NCBI RefSeq assembly: GCF_016756615.1
Contig: NZ_AP023262.1
Span: forward strand, 62,001 to 126,000
DNA: 64,000 nucleotides
Source of the DNA: Mesorhizobium sp. L-8-3
Lineage (GTDB): Bacteria; Pseudomonadota; Alphaproteobacteria; Rhizobiales; Rhizobiaceae
Direction of reading: 5' to 3'
The notes under the pieces are model-generated. The model worked only from the letters and a program-made list of their open reading frames with translations. It ran no database searches and was not told where the DNA came from. Positions within the stretch are counted from its first letter, which is position 1, and every line of letters begins with the position of its first letter. Both the position numbers and the translations under genes were made by a program. Positions 44,580 to 53,466 of this stretch are shown piece after piece.

Positions 44580-46652
44580 ATGAACGACAAAGCATACCGC
44601 ATCGGCATCGACATCGGCGGGACCTTCACCGACATCGCGCTGGTAGACGAAGCCGGCACCGTCGAGATCAGGAAGGTCGCGTCGACGCCCGACGACTACA
44701 GCCGGGGCATCGCCTCCGGTCTGAGCGTGCTCATGCGCGATCTCGGCATCGACCCGAAGGCGATCACCGGCATCGTTCACGCGACCACGGTCGCGACCAA
44801 CACCATCCTCGAATTCAAGGGCGCCCTCACCGGCCTGGTCACGACGGCGGGCTTTCGCGATGTGCTCGAACTCAGGCGGCTGCGGATTCCGGTCCTTTAC
44901 GACCTGCAGTACGACAAGCCGCCACCTCTGGTGCCGCGGCGGCTGCGACTGGAAGTGCGCGAGCGGCTCGGTCCCGACGGCACGATCCGCTTGCCGCTGA
45001 ACGAGGAAGACGTCTTGCGCGCCGCCGACACCTTCCGGAAAGAGGGTGTCGAGGCCGTCGCGATCAGCTACCTCCATGCCTATGTCAACGCCGCGCACGA
45101 AGTGCGGACAGAAGAGATCCTGCGCGATGCGCTGGGCCACGGCATCTATATCTGCCGAGGCTCGGAGATCCTGCCTGAGATCCGCGAGTTCGAACGCAGC
45201 TCGACGGCGGTGGTAAACGCCTATGTCGGCCCCGTGATCGGCAATTATGCCGATGCCCTGGCAGGCAGGCTGGCCGGGATAGGGATCGAGGCGCCGATCG
45301 AGATGATGCATTCCGGCGGCGGCATCATGCGGCTCGCGGCCTCGGTGAAGCGCGCGGCCTCGCTGGTGGAGTCCGGGCCCGCGGCCGGCGTCATAGCCTG
45401 CGCGCGCCTGGTGCGCGGCGAGCGCCGAGCGGCCAACATCATCTCCTTCGACATGGGCGGCACCACCGCAAAGGCGGCGCTTATCGAGAATGGCGAAGCG
45501 GCGCGTACCGACGAATACGAGGTCGGCGCCGGTATCAATCTTTCCAGCAAGCTGGTCAAAGGAGGAGGCTATCCCATCAAGATGCCGTTCATCGACGTGT
45601 CGGAGATCGGCGCCGGAGGCGGCAGCCTGGTGGCGCTGGACAGGCTCGGCCGCGTCACCGTCGGCCCCGAAAGCGCCGGCGCCATGCCAGGTCCGGTCTG
45701 CTACGGCCGTGGCGGCATGCGGGCGACCCTGACCGACGTCTTCGTCACGCTCGGCTACATCAACGACACGACGCTGGCCGGCGGCTCGATCGACGTCGAT
45801 GCGGAAGCTGGCAGGCGGGCACTGCGAAGCCAGGTCGCCGAGCCGCTCGGTCAGGACCTCATCGGCACGGCGCGAGGGGTCCTGACGCTCGCCGTCTCCA
45901 CCATGACGCGTGCGGTGAAGGCGGTGTCCACCTATCGCGGCCGCGATCCGCGCGATTTCACACTCGTCGCATTCGGCGGCAACGGACCTGTCGTCGCCGC
46001 CGACATCGCCTCTGCGCTGGGCATAGGCCGGATCGTGGTGCCGGTGGCTGCCGGGGTGTTCTCGGGCTTCGGCCTGTTGCGGTCCGACGTCGAGCAGGAG
46101 TTCGTACAGCCGGTCCTGGCCGATGCGGCGGAGCTTTCACCGGAATCGCTGTCGGTGCTGAGGAACGAACTCTACACCCGCGCGGCGACAGCGCTCGTCG
46201 CCGAAGGTTACGACACGGCAACAGCGGATTTCCGCTTCAGCGCCGATCTGCGCTACTTCGGCCAGGCCTATGAGCTCAACGTCATGGACGAAGCGGACGG
46301 CGCCCCCGAAGCGCTGGTGGAAGGGTTCCATCGCGAGCACGAGCGAACCTACGGCCACCGCTCCAGCGGCGACCCTGTGCAATTGGTCAATGGGCGACTG
46401 TCGGTGCGCGTGCCGATGGCCTCGAAGATCGGACGCTTTGCGGCGACCCCAGCCTTCCCACGCCGCGACCGGCAGGTCGCATTCGGCATAGAGCCGCTCA
46501 TGACGCCGGTCATCGGGCGCGCCTCCTTGGACGGCACCCCGCGGCAGGGCCCCTTCATCGTCGAGGACTATGATTGCACCTGCGTGGTGCCGCCACACGC
46601 GGCAGCAAGGCTCGATGCAGCCGGCAATATCGAGATCGAGGTCGGACAATGA
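44580..46652 (+). CDS. Hydantoinase/oxoprolinase subunit A
   Basis: 690 residues, full length for HyuA. ATP-dependent ring opening of hydantoin-type or 5-oxoproline-type substrates with subunit B. Phosphate loop GIDIGGTFTDIALVDEAG at residues 9-26, HATTVATNTILEFKG near 68, and DMGGTTAKAALIENGEAAR near 290, the second loop. The C-terminal swivelling part ends near GPFIVEDYDCTCVVPP. It starts after CTGAAAGA and ends overlapping hyuB by ATGA. The pairing with TRAP and a PLP enzyme suggests a peptide-like or cyclic-amide nutrient. Confidence 0.93.
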   Translation: MNDKAYRIGIDIGGTFTDIALVDEAGTVEIRKVASTPDDYSRGIASGLSVLMRDLGIDPKAITGIVHATTVATNTILEFKGALTGLVTTAGFRDVLELRRLRIPVLYDLQYDKPPPLVPRRLRLEVRERLGPDGTIRLPLNEEDVLRAADTFRKEGVEAVAISYLHAYVNAAHEVRTEEILRDALGHGIYICRGSEILPEIREFERSSTAVVNAYVGPVIGNYADALAGRLAGIGIEAPIEMMHSGGGIMRLAASVKRAASLVESGPAAGVIACARLVRGERRAANIISFDMGGTTAKAALIENGEAARTDEYEVGAGINLSSKLVKGGGYPIKMPFIDVSEIGAGGGSLVALDRLGRVTVGPESAGAMPGPVCYGRGGMRATLTDVFVTLGYINDTTLAGGSIDVDAEAGRRALRSQVAEPLGQDLIGTARGVLTLAVSTMTRAVKAVSTYRGRDPRDFTLVAFGGNGPVVAADIASALGIGRIVVPVAAGVFSGFGLLRSDVEQEFVQPVLADAAELSPESLSVLRNELYTRAATALVAEGYDTATADFRFSADLRYFGQAYELNVMDEADGAPEALVEGFHREHERTYGHRSSGDPVQLVNGRLSVRVPMASKIGRFAATPAFPRRDRQVAFGIEPLMTPVIGRASLDGTPRQGPFIVEDYDCTCVVPPHAAARLDAAGNIEIEVGQ

Positions 46653-48388
46653 GCAGCGTCGATCCGATCACGCTCGAAGTCATCCGCAACGGCCTGGCTT
46701 CGGTCGCCGACGAGATGGCCCTCATCATCATGCGCAGCGCCTACTCGCCCGTCGTGCGCGACATCATGGACTATTCGACAGGGCTCTGCGACCCGCAGGG
46801 ACGCATCATCGCCCAAGGGCTGACCTTGCCGATCCAGCTCTGCTCGTTTCCCCGCGTCATGCATTTCCTGAAGGAGCGCTTCGCCGACGACCTGGCCCCC
46901 GGCGACATCTTCATCACCAACGACCCCTACGGCTCGGGCGGACAGCATCTCCCAGACATCTACGTGCTGAAGCCGATCTTCTTCGGTGCCGCACTCGCCG
47001 GTTATGCGACGACGGTGGCGCACCACACAGATGTCGGCGGCATCGTGCCAGGGAGCGTCGCCATATACGCGACCGAGATCCAGCAGGAAGGCCTGCGCAT
47101 TCCGCTCATGAAGCTGTACGAAGGCGGCCGCCCCAACAGGACGCTGCTCGACCTGATCGAATCGAACACGCGCCAGCCGGTCGAGGTACTGGGCGACCTC
47201 CGCGCCCAGATCGCCGCCTGCACGACGGCGGAGAAAGGGCTGCTCGCTCTCGTGGAACGCTACGGCACCGAAAGCTTTGCCGCATATGTAGCGGCGCTTC
47301 ACGACCAGGCAGAAGCGATGATGCGCGAGACGATCCGTGAACTGCCAAACGGGATCTATGTCGGCGAAGACTTCCTCGACGGGCTCGGCGAGAATCCCGA
47401 ACCGATCCGTATCCGCGCCACCGTCACCATAGCCGACGACACGATCGACATCGATTTCGCGGGCACGTCGGAGCAGATGGCGGCGAGCATCAACTGCCCG
47501 ATCTCGCTGCCGGAGTCAGCGGCATTCACCGCAATCCGCTGCGTGTCGCGCCGCGACATTCCCAATTGCGACGGTTACCTCAGGCCGATCACCGTGCGGG
47601 CACCGGAACGCTGCCTGCTCAACCCGGTCTTCCCCGCGGCCTGTGGAGCCCGCGGCGTCGTCGGCTACCGCGTGTTCGACACGATCATGCAGGCGCTGGC
47701 CAAGGCCGTGCCGGAGCGTGCGATCGGAGGGTCGGAGGGGGGGCCGTTCCTGATGGCTGCCGGCGGCACCTGGCAGGGCAGGCAATTCGTGCTCAACGAG
47801 ATGATGGTCGGCACATGGGGCGCGCGCGCGCAGCGCGACGGCCTGGAGGGCGTTTCCAATCCGGCGGCCAACATCTCCAACCAGCCGATCGAAATGATCG
47901 AAGCGGAGATGCCGGTGGAAGTGGTGCGTTATGGGCTCGTGCCGGATTCGGGCGGTCCCGGCCAGAATCGCGGCGGGCTCGCCTTCGTGCGCGAGTTCCG
48001 TTTTCACCAGGATACCGTCGTGAACCTGCGCGGCGACCGGCGGGATCATCCGCCCTTCGGCATCGACGGCGGCCAGCCAGGCGCTCCCTCGGCCCACATT
48101 ATCCTTGCGCCCGATGGCGCAAGGCGCATGCTTCCGACGATGCCGATGGAGGCTTTTTCGGTCAAGGCGGGGGACGTGTTCCGCCTGGTCGGGGCCGGGG
48201 GAGGCGGATTCGGCGCCGCGTTCGAGCGTGAGCCGGCGCGGGTGCTGGCCGACGTGATCGAGGACAAGGTGACCGTGGAGGGCGCGGCCCGCGACTATGG
48301 CGTCGTCATCGATCGATCCACGCTGAGCGTCGACATCGCGGCCACAAATGCCTTGCGCGCCGCAGCCGCAAGCGGAGATGCGCGATGA
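46649..48388 (+). CDS. Hydantoinase/oxoprolinase subunit B
   Basis: 579 residues, starting from the ATGA overlap at 46649. SSVDPITLEVIRNGLASVADEM is the usual start of the family. FITNDPYGSGGQHLPDIYVLKPIF near 90 and HHTDVGGIVPGSVAIYATEIQQEGLRIP near 125-150 hold metal or substrate residues. NLRGDRRDHPPFGIDGGQPGAPS and GAGGGGFG lie near 450-525. Forms the catalytic pair with the HyuA subunit. The last codons overlap the next gene start (ATGA at 48385). Confidence 0.93.
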   Translation: MSSVDPITLEVIRNGLASVADEMALIIMRSAYSPVVRDIMDYSTGLCDPQGRIIAQGLTLPIQLCSFPRVMHFLKERFADDLAPGDIFITNDPYGSGGQHLPDIYVLKPIFFGAALAGYATTVAHHTDVGGIVPGSVAIYATEIQQEGLRIPLMKLYEGGRPNRTLLDLIESNTRQPVEVLGDLRAQIAACTTAEKGLLALVERYGTESFAAYVAALHDQAEAMMRETIRELPNGIYVGEDFLDGLGENPEPIRIRATVTIADDTIDIDFAGTSEQMAASINCPISLPESAAFTAIRCVSRRDIPNCDGYLRPITVRAPERCLLNPVFPAACGARGVVGYRVFDTIMQALAKAVPERAIGGSEGGPFLMAAGGTWQGRQFVLNEMMVGTWGARAQRDGLEGVSNPAANISNQPIEMIEAEMPVEVVRYGLVPDSGGPGQNRGGLAFVREFRFHQDTVVNLRGDRRDHPPFGIDGGQPGAPSAHIILAPDGARRMLPTMPMEAFSVKAGDVFRLVGAGGGGFGAAFEREPARVLADVIEDKVTVEGAARDYGVVIDRSTLSVDIAATNALRAAAASGDAR

Positions 48389-49533
48389 AGAGCGGGGTCG
48401 CTGCCCTCAATGCCCCGCTCGTCGGGTCTGCGGGAAGCCGCTCGTTGCTGGAGACGCCCGCGCTGCTGCTGGATGCCACCGCCTTCGAGGCGAACATACG
48501 CATCCTGGCAGATCTGGCCGCGGCCAACGGGCTCGGCCTGCGTCCGCACGCCAAGACCCACAAATGTGCCGGCATCGCCCAGCGACAGATGGCGGCAGGG
48601 GCGCTCGGCATCGCCTGCGCCAAGCCGGGCGAATTGCTCGCTTTGTTCGACGCTGATGTCAACAAACTGATGTTGACGGCTCCGGTCGCGAGCCGGCTCA
48701 AGATCGACCGCCTTGCGGCGGCCGCGGCGCGAGGGGCCGACCTCACGGTGGTCGTCGACCGAGTGGAACTGGTCGCCGCCTATGGCGCGGCCGCGCGGGA
48801 AGCGGGCGGGCGGATCGCGGTGCTGGTCGACTGCGACACCGGGCTGGGCAGGACCGGCGTGGCCGAACCGGAAGCGGCGGTCGCGCTGGCGCGAGCCATC
48901 CGCTCCGAGGACTGTCTGGTCTATGCCGGCATTCAGGCCTATGCCGGTCACGTGCAGCATGTCTTCGGCCTTGAGGAACGTCGCGTGGCCAATCGTGCGG
49001 CCAATGAGCGATTGAAGACCATCATCACGGCACTTCGGGCGGCCGGTCTTGCACCCGCCGTCGTCAGCGGCGGCGGCACCGGCAGCCACCTGCTGGACTT
49101 CGAAGACAAGCTGCTGACCGAGGTGCAGGCAGGCTCCTATGTGTTCATGGACGAAGCCTATCGACCCGTGGACCTGCATGGGACCGGCGCGGACATATTC
49201 GAATTCGCCCTGCTCGTCGCTGTGACGGTGATCGGCCATAGCGCCAGCGGCGAGGCGATCACCGATGGCGGCACAAAGAGCTTCGCCGTGGACGGCCCGC
49301 CGCCGCGGGCTTTTCTCGACGGCAGGGAATTGGGGCTGATCCTTTGGGCCGGCGACGAGTTCGGCCGGCTGAAGACGCATCCCGGGATTGCCCCGCCTCC
49401 TGCGGGAACGCGCATCGAATGCACGGTGCCGCATTGCGATCCGACGGTCAATTTGCACGACGCAATCCACCTGGTGCGCGGCGATGCGCTGGAGGCGATC
49501 TGGCCGATAGAAGGTCGAGGGCGTTCGGACTAG
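48385..49533 (+). CDS. D-threonine aldolase/D-serine dehydratase-like PLP enzyme (DSD1 family)
   Basis: 382 residues. Fold III PLP enzyme: the cofactor Lys is in LGLRPHAKTHKCAGIAQRQ near residue 55. ETPALLLDATAFEANI begins the barrel. GVVSGGGTGSH-type VVSGGGTGSHLLDF near 230 holds the PLP phosphate. C-terminal CTVPHCDPTVNLHDAIHLV (about 350) is the His-x-Cys zinc-binding motif of this family. It would act on a D-beta-hydroxy amino acid (aldol cleavage or dehydration). As the last gene of TRAP-hyuA-hyuB it may use D-amino acids released from hydantoin-like compounds. Confidence 0.88.
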   Translation: MKSGVAALNAPLVGSAGSRSLLETPALLLDATAFEANIRILADLAAANGLGLRPHAKTHKCAGIAQRQMAAGALGIACAKPGELLALFDADVNKLMLTAPVASRLKIDRLAAAAARGADLTVVVDRVELVAAYGAAAREAGGRIAVLVDCDTGLGRTGVAEPEAAVALARAIRSEDCLVYAGIQAYAGHVQHVFGLEERRVANRAANERLKTIITALRAAGLAPAVVSGGGTGSHLLDFEDKLLTEVQAGSYVFMDEAYRPVDLHGTGADIFEFALLVAVTVIGHSASGEAITDGGTKSFAVDGPPPRAFLDGRELGLILWAGDEFGRLKTHPGIAPPPAGTRIECTVPHCDPTVNLHDAIHLVRGDALEAIWPIEGRGRSD

Positions 49534-49577
49534 TGCCTCTGCACAAAGGAAATGACAGGTTGGATTGAACCTTCTTT

Positions 49578-49739
49578 GGTGCGTCCTTCGAGGCTCGCTG
49601 CGCTCGCACCTCAGGATGGGGGATGCTGGCGCTACGCACTCAAGATGAGTGAGGCTGGCACTACGCCTCAAGATGAGGGAGCCGGGCACTACGTCCCTCA
49701 TCCTGAGGTGCGAGCGCAGCGAGCCTCGAAGGACGCACC
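49578..49739. repeat. Palindromic repeat with perfect 41-bp arms
   Basis: Left arm 49578-49618 (GGTGCGTCCTTCGAGGCTCG then CTGCGCTCGCACCTCAGGATG) and right arm 49699-49739 are exact reverse complements. The 80-bp spacer has two imperfect direct copies of a GCTGGC-CTACGC-CTCAAGATGAG unit at about 49625-49650 and 49654-49678. Another family of intergenic repeat than those at 30595 and 32181. It lies in the gap between the plus-strand PLP gene and convergent msrA. Confidence 0.85.
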
Positions 49740-49794
49740 GAACGTCACCCCCCAAAAAACACAAAGAGTCACAAGGGCCTAGCGTGACCAGGTA

Positions 49795-50466
49795 TCAGGC
49801 GGTGGCGGCCGCGGCGGTGGGCACGGCGCAGGCGACGCCGGTGCCTTTCAGCCCGCAATAGCCATAGGGATTCTTGGCGAGATATTGCTGGTGGTCCCCT
49901 TCGGCGAAGTAGAACGCCGGCGCCGGCGCGATCTCCGTTGTGATCTTGCCGCGCCCCGCCTTGCGCAGTTCGGTTTCGTAGGCGTCCCGCGAGGCGCGCG
50001 CGGCATTCTGCTGGGCCTCGCCGAACGTGTAGATTGTCGAGCGATAGGTCGTGCCGACGTCGTTGCCCTGGCGCATGCCCTGCGTCGGGTCATGGCTCTC
50101 CCAGAACAGCTTCAGCAGTTCGGCATAGGAAACGATCCTGGGGTCATAGACCACCAGCACGACCTCGGCATGGCCGGTCAGGCCGGTGCAGGTCTCCTGG
50201 TAGGTCGGGTTCGGCGTCTGGCCTCCGGCATAACCGACCGCCGTCACCCACACGCCCTCGGTCTGCCAGAACAAACGCTCCGCACCCCAGAAGCAGCCCA
50301 TGCCGAACATCGCCGTCTCGAGGCCTTCAGGATAGGGTCCCTTGAGCGGGCGCTTGGAGACGAAGTGCTTCGACGCAGTCGGAATGGCGCGGCTGCGGCC
50401 CGGCAAGGCTTCGCCGGGCTTCGGCAGTTGGAGCTTCTTGTTCAGCATGTCGCTCAGGAAAAACAT
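49795..50466 (-). CDS. msrA: Peptide methionine-S-sulfoxide reductase
   Basis: 223 residues. Reduces S-sulfoxide of methionine in proteins. Catalytic GCFWG is at residues 57-61 (Cys58), followed by [24 protein letters not shown] near 95 and [22 protein letters not shown] near 125 complete the family motifs. Resolving Cys residues lie in [18 protein letters not shown] at the end. A 50-residue N-terminal extension precedes the domain and lacks a clear signal peptide, so the enzyme is likely cytoplasmic. Confidence 0.95.
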   Translation of the reverse strand: MFFLSDMLNKKLQLPKPGEALPGRSRAIPTASKHFVSKRPLKGPYPEGLETAMFGMGCFWGAERLFWQTEGVWVTAVGYAGGQTPNPTYQETCTGLTGHAEVVLVVYDPRIVSYAELLKLFWESHDPTQGMRQGNDVGTTYRSTIYTFGEAQQNAARASRDAYETELRKAGRGKITTEIAPAPAFYFAEGDHQQYLAKNPYGYCGLKGTGVACAVPTAAAATA

Positions 50467-50519
50467 CAGGCAATTCTCCCTTCGTCTTCATGTCGGGCAA
50501 AGGCCGGCGGATCGGACGA

Positions 50520-50843
50520 TCAGCTTCCGGTTGCGAAGCCGTCGCGGCGCTCGGGCCGGTAACCGACGGCATAGAGGATCAGCGCCAGCAGGCCGAACAC
50601 CACGAAGCCGGGCAACTGCAGGATGCCGAGCGCGACCGGATCCCACAGCAGCGGATGCAGCGTCGTCTCGATGAACTCCTGGGTGGCGGCCAGCGTGTCG
50701 GGCGAGACCCCCTGCCAGCTTCGGCCGAGCGGCGTCGTCACCAGCGCCGAGGATGCCACGCTGCGCGTCGCGTCGAGCACGGCCATCACCACCGCGACCG
50801 CCAAGGATACGGTCGAAAGGAAGCGGAACAGAAAGCGCAGCAT
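50520..50843 (-). CDS. Small inner-membrane protein of unknown function
   Basis: 107 residues from ATG at 50843. Two membrane helices, near residues 8-26 and 72-93 (FLSTVSLAVAVVMAVLDA and GFVVFGLLALILYAVGY). A soluble loop between them includes GRSWQGVSPDTLAATQEFIE and LWDPVALGILQLPG, a form seen in other Rhizobiales proteins. Function is unknown. Gene lies 53 bp upstream of msrA on the same strand and may be co-transcribed. Confidence 0.75.
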   Translation of the reverse strand: MLRFLFRFLSTVSLAVAVVMAVLDATRSVASSALVTTPLGRSWQGVSPDTLAATQEFIETTLHPLLWDPVALGILQLPGFVVFGLLALILYAVGYRPERRDGFATGS

Positions 50844-51104
50844 GCTGGTCCTTGTCCGTCACCGGCGGGAGTCGTCCGCCGGGGCGCCCCAGACATATGG
50901 CGGCGGGCGGCGTTCTGCAATCGTCAGCGGACGAAATTGAACGCCCGTCCTAGGCGGCGACGCTGGACGTGGCCAAATCTTCGGCAGAGACGATCCGCCG
51001 ACCTATTGGCCGCCGAACCATTGGAACGGCAGTTGTGGACATGCGTCACCCTCCACGGCCTGTCATTTTACCGCTTGTCGACATTGAAAAATACGTGCAG
51101 ACTG

Positions 51105-51128
51105 GGTTGAGAAAAGCTTTTCCCAACC
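51105..51128. promoter_or_regulatory. LacI-type operator 1, GGTTGaGAAAAG|CTTTTCcCAACC
   Basis: A 24-bp palindrome with one mismatch pair. Its GAAAAGCTTTTC core (51111-51122) is repeated in site 2. Best candidate binding site for the LacI protein at 54397-55458 in the same operon. Confidence 0.68.
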
Positions 51129-51167
51129 TCGATACCGAAACCTGCGATCAAAGCAGGCGCGAATCAA

Positions 51168-51181
51168 GGAAAAGCTTTTCC
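51168..51181. promoter_or_regulatory. LacI-type operator 2, GGAAAAG|CTTTTCC
   Basis: Perfect 14-bp palindrome with the same AAAAGCTTTT core as site 1, centre 58 bp downstream of the centre of site 1, and 47 bp upstream of the first gene. Paired sites allow looping or cooperative repression. Confidence 0.68.
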
Positions 51182-51227
51182 CAGACCGGGAGGAACCCGG
51201 CCAAAGGTTGGCTCAGGGAGGAAACCG

Positions 51228-52484
51228 ATGAGTTTGCCAAGCTTCAAGAAATGCCGGCTGGTCCTGGCGGCGCTGCTCACAGCGGTCGCGCTTCCGGCCT
51301 TGTCCCAGGAAATGCAGATGTGGGAGAGGACCGGCGGCAATGCGGGCATGGTCGATGCCCTTGTCGCCCGCTGGAACGAGAAGAACCCGGACCGCAAGAT
51401 AAACCTGACCTACATTCCGCACACCGAGATGGTGCCCAAGATCGCCCAGGCGATTGCCAGTGGGGAGGTTCCGGATTTGATGGGCATGGATCTGATCTAC
51501 GGCCCGCAGTTCGAAGCCGCCGGACAACTGGTCGATATCACCGACCTGATCGGCAGCGATCCCGCGCTCAAGACCGCGAGCCCGGGCCATATGGCGGTGT
51601 CCACCTATGACGGTCGCCTCTACGGCGTGCCGCTCTACGCGGACGTCTCGGCCCTCTTCTACAACAAGGACCTGTTCCGCAAGGCCGGCCTCGATCCCGA
51701 GAAGCCGCCAACGAGCCTCGCCGAGATCAGGGAATATGCCGACAAGATCACCGCGCTCGGCGGCGATGTGAAGGGCTACTTCCTGCCGGGCTCATGCGCG
51801 GGCTGCAACATCTTCACGGTCGGCCCGCTGATGTGGGCGAGCGGCGCCACCATCGAACCAAAGGACGCCAATGACGAACCGCTCCAGGGCGAAGGCGTGA
51901 AGGAGGTCCTGCAGTGGGCGCGCGACATGATCAAAGCCGGGAATGTGCATGACGACGCCCGCGCCGAGAACGGCGAAACCTTTCATCTGCGCTTCGGCTC
52001 GGGAAAAGTCGGCATGATGGGCACGGGCAACTTCAACATCACGCTCGCCAAGGAGCAGAACCCGACCATGGATTTCGGCATTGCGCTCCTGCCCGGCGTG
52101 AAAAGCGGAGAGGTCTCGTCCTTCGCCGGCGGCGATATCGTCACCATTCCCAAAGGCAGCAAGCGGGTCGACGACGCCATCGACTTCATGAAGTTCCTGC
52201 TCTCCGACGATACGCAGGTCGAGGGCTACGCCAAGATGCTCAACATGACGACACGCGGCGACATGGCGGACAACAAATACTTCCGCGAGAACCCCAAGGT
52301 GCAGGACGTGGCCAAGGCGATCGCCGTTGCGCGCACGCCCTACACGCTGAAGTTCTTCGAACTGATCAACTCGCCGCAGGGGCCATGGCTCCAGATGCTG
52401 CAGCGCGCCTATTATGAAGACACCGACATCGACACGATCATCGCGGACGCCAAGGCCCAGATGAAGGCGATTGCCGCGGAATAG
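51228..52484 (+). CDS. CUT1 sugar ABC importer, extracellular solute-binding protein
   Basis: 418 residues with Sec signal peptide (cleavage near ALS-QE, residue 26). Family 1 solute-binding protein, of the type taking oligosaccharides. Seen are WERTGGNAGMVDALVARWNEKNPDRKINL near residues 33-60, IAQAIASGEVPDLMGMDLIYGPQFEAAGQLVDI, and the GKVGMMGTGNFNITLA loop near 260. It leads the operon SBP-permease-permease-lacI-GH127-ATPase, which suggests an L-arabinofuranoside ligand. Confidence 0.92.
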   Translation: MSLPSFKKCRLVLAALLTAVALPALSQEMQMWERTGGNAGMVDALVARWNEKNPDRKINLTYIPHTEMVPKIAQAIASGEVPDLMGMDLIYGPQFEAAGQLVDITDLIGSDPALKTASPGHMAVSTYDGRLYGVPLYADVSALFYNKDLFRKAGLDPEKPPTSLAEIREYADKITALGGDVKGYFLPGSCAGCNIFTVGPLMWASGATIEPKDANDEPLQGEGVKEVLQWARDMIKAGNVHDDARAENGETFHLRFGSGKVGMMGTGNFNITLAKEQNPTMDFGIALLPGVKSGEVSSFAGGDIVTIPKGSKRVDDAIDFMKFLLSDDTQVEGYAKMLNMTTRGDMADNKYFRENPKVQDVAKAIAVARTPYTLKFFELINSPQGPWLQMLQRAYYEDTDIDTIIADAKAQMKAIAAE

Positions 52485-52590
52485 GCTCTCCCCGGGCCGC
52501 GGCGCGAGGTCTTGCCGGACCCGCGGCCTCCTTTTTCAAGATGCGATCAAGGCGCAGTTCCTGCAGGGCGGATCGGAAGGCGAAGGCAGC

Positions 52591-53466
52591 ATGCATTCCA
52601 TAAATGGCAGGTTCGTCGGGTTCCTCTACCTCGCGCCGGCGCTCGCATTCGTAACGGCGTTCACCGTCTATCCCCTGATGCAGATGGTCTGGATGTCGCT
52701 TCACAACTGGTCGCTGATCGCCGAAAAGAAATTTGTCGGCGTCGGCAATTTCGTGAAGGCCTGGCACGATCCGCAGTTCTGGGTCTCGCTCGGCTTCACC
52801 CTCAAATACACGCTGCTGATCACGCCGATCCTCATGATCCTCGGTTTCGCGATCGCCTTGCTGACCTCGGCCAACACGCCGCTGCGTCAGATCACACGCG
52901 GTGTGGTCTTTGCGCCCGTGGTCATCGGTCTCGGCGCATCGAGCCTGCTCTGGTACTGGCTGTTCAGCTACGATTTCGGGCTGGTGAACCGGGGGCTGAT
53001 CGACCTCGGTGTCGTATCAAGGCCGGTCCTCTGGTTCGGGGCCGACGCCGATCTTTCGATGTGGGCGGTCATCGCGTCGATCGTGTGGAAGGTTCTCGGC
53101 TTCGGCACCATCCTCTTCGTCGCCGCGATCCAGGCCGTGCCGGGCGAGATCAACGAGGCCACGATGGTCGACGGAGCGAGCTACTGGCAACGGGTGCGCC
53201 GCATCACGCTGCCGCTGACGGCCCGCACGGTCCTGCTGGTCACGCTGGTGAGCGCCATCGGCTCGCTGCTCGCCTTCGACCAGTTCTACATCATGACCGC
53301 CGGCCAGCCACGCAACCTGACCACCACATCGGTCCTTCTCATCTATCTGAATTCATTTCCCTATCTGAAGCTGGGCTACGGTTCGGCCCTGTCGCTGATC
53401 CTGGCTGCGGTCATCCTCGCCTGCACCATCCTCCAGATCGCCCTGACCAGGAGAAGTTACCGTTGA
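52591..53466 (+). CDS. CUT1 sugar ABC importer, permease (MalF-like)
   Basis: 291 residues, six helices, from ATG at 52591. The conserved loop that contacts the ATPase is EATMVDGASYWQRVRRITLPL near residue 190 (EAA motif EAxxxDGA-G/I-LP). FLYLAPALAFVTAFTVYPLMQM is the first helix. Overlaps the next permease by TTGA. The upstream 107-bp gap to the binding-protein gene is larger than the others in the operon. Confidence 0.92.
   Translation: MHSINGRFVGFLYLAPALAFVTAFTVYPLMQMVWMSLHNWSLIAEKKFVGVGNFVKAWHDPQFWVSLGFTLKYTLLITPILMILGFAIALLTSANTPLRQITRGVVFAPVVIGLGASSLLWYWLFSYDFGLVNRGLIDLGVVSRPVLWFGADADLSMWAVIASIVWKVLGFGTILFVAAIQAVPGEINEATMVDGASYWQRVRRITLPLTARTVLLVTLVSAIGSLLAFDQFYIMTAGQPRNLTTTSVLLIYLNSFPYLKLGYGSALSLILAAVILACTILQIALTRRSYR

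Larger units (their letters stand above)
50844..51227. other. Regulatory interval upstream of the CUT1 sugar operon
   Basis: No gene in 384 bp. The right half holds two AAGCTT-centred palindromes (see next two entries), 58 bp apart centre to centre, and the ribosome site GGGAGGAAACC right before the ATG at 51228. A clear -35/-10 pair is not evident. Confidence 0.55.

Noticed and set aside
42954..45311. A 785-codon open frame on the minus strand
   Set aside because: It is antisense to dctQ, dctM and hyuA, which have clear family motifs. It is His/Arg/Asp-rich with no domain, as expected for the shadow strand in GC-rich coding DNA.
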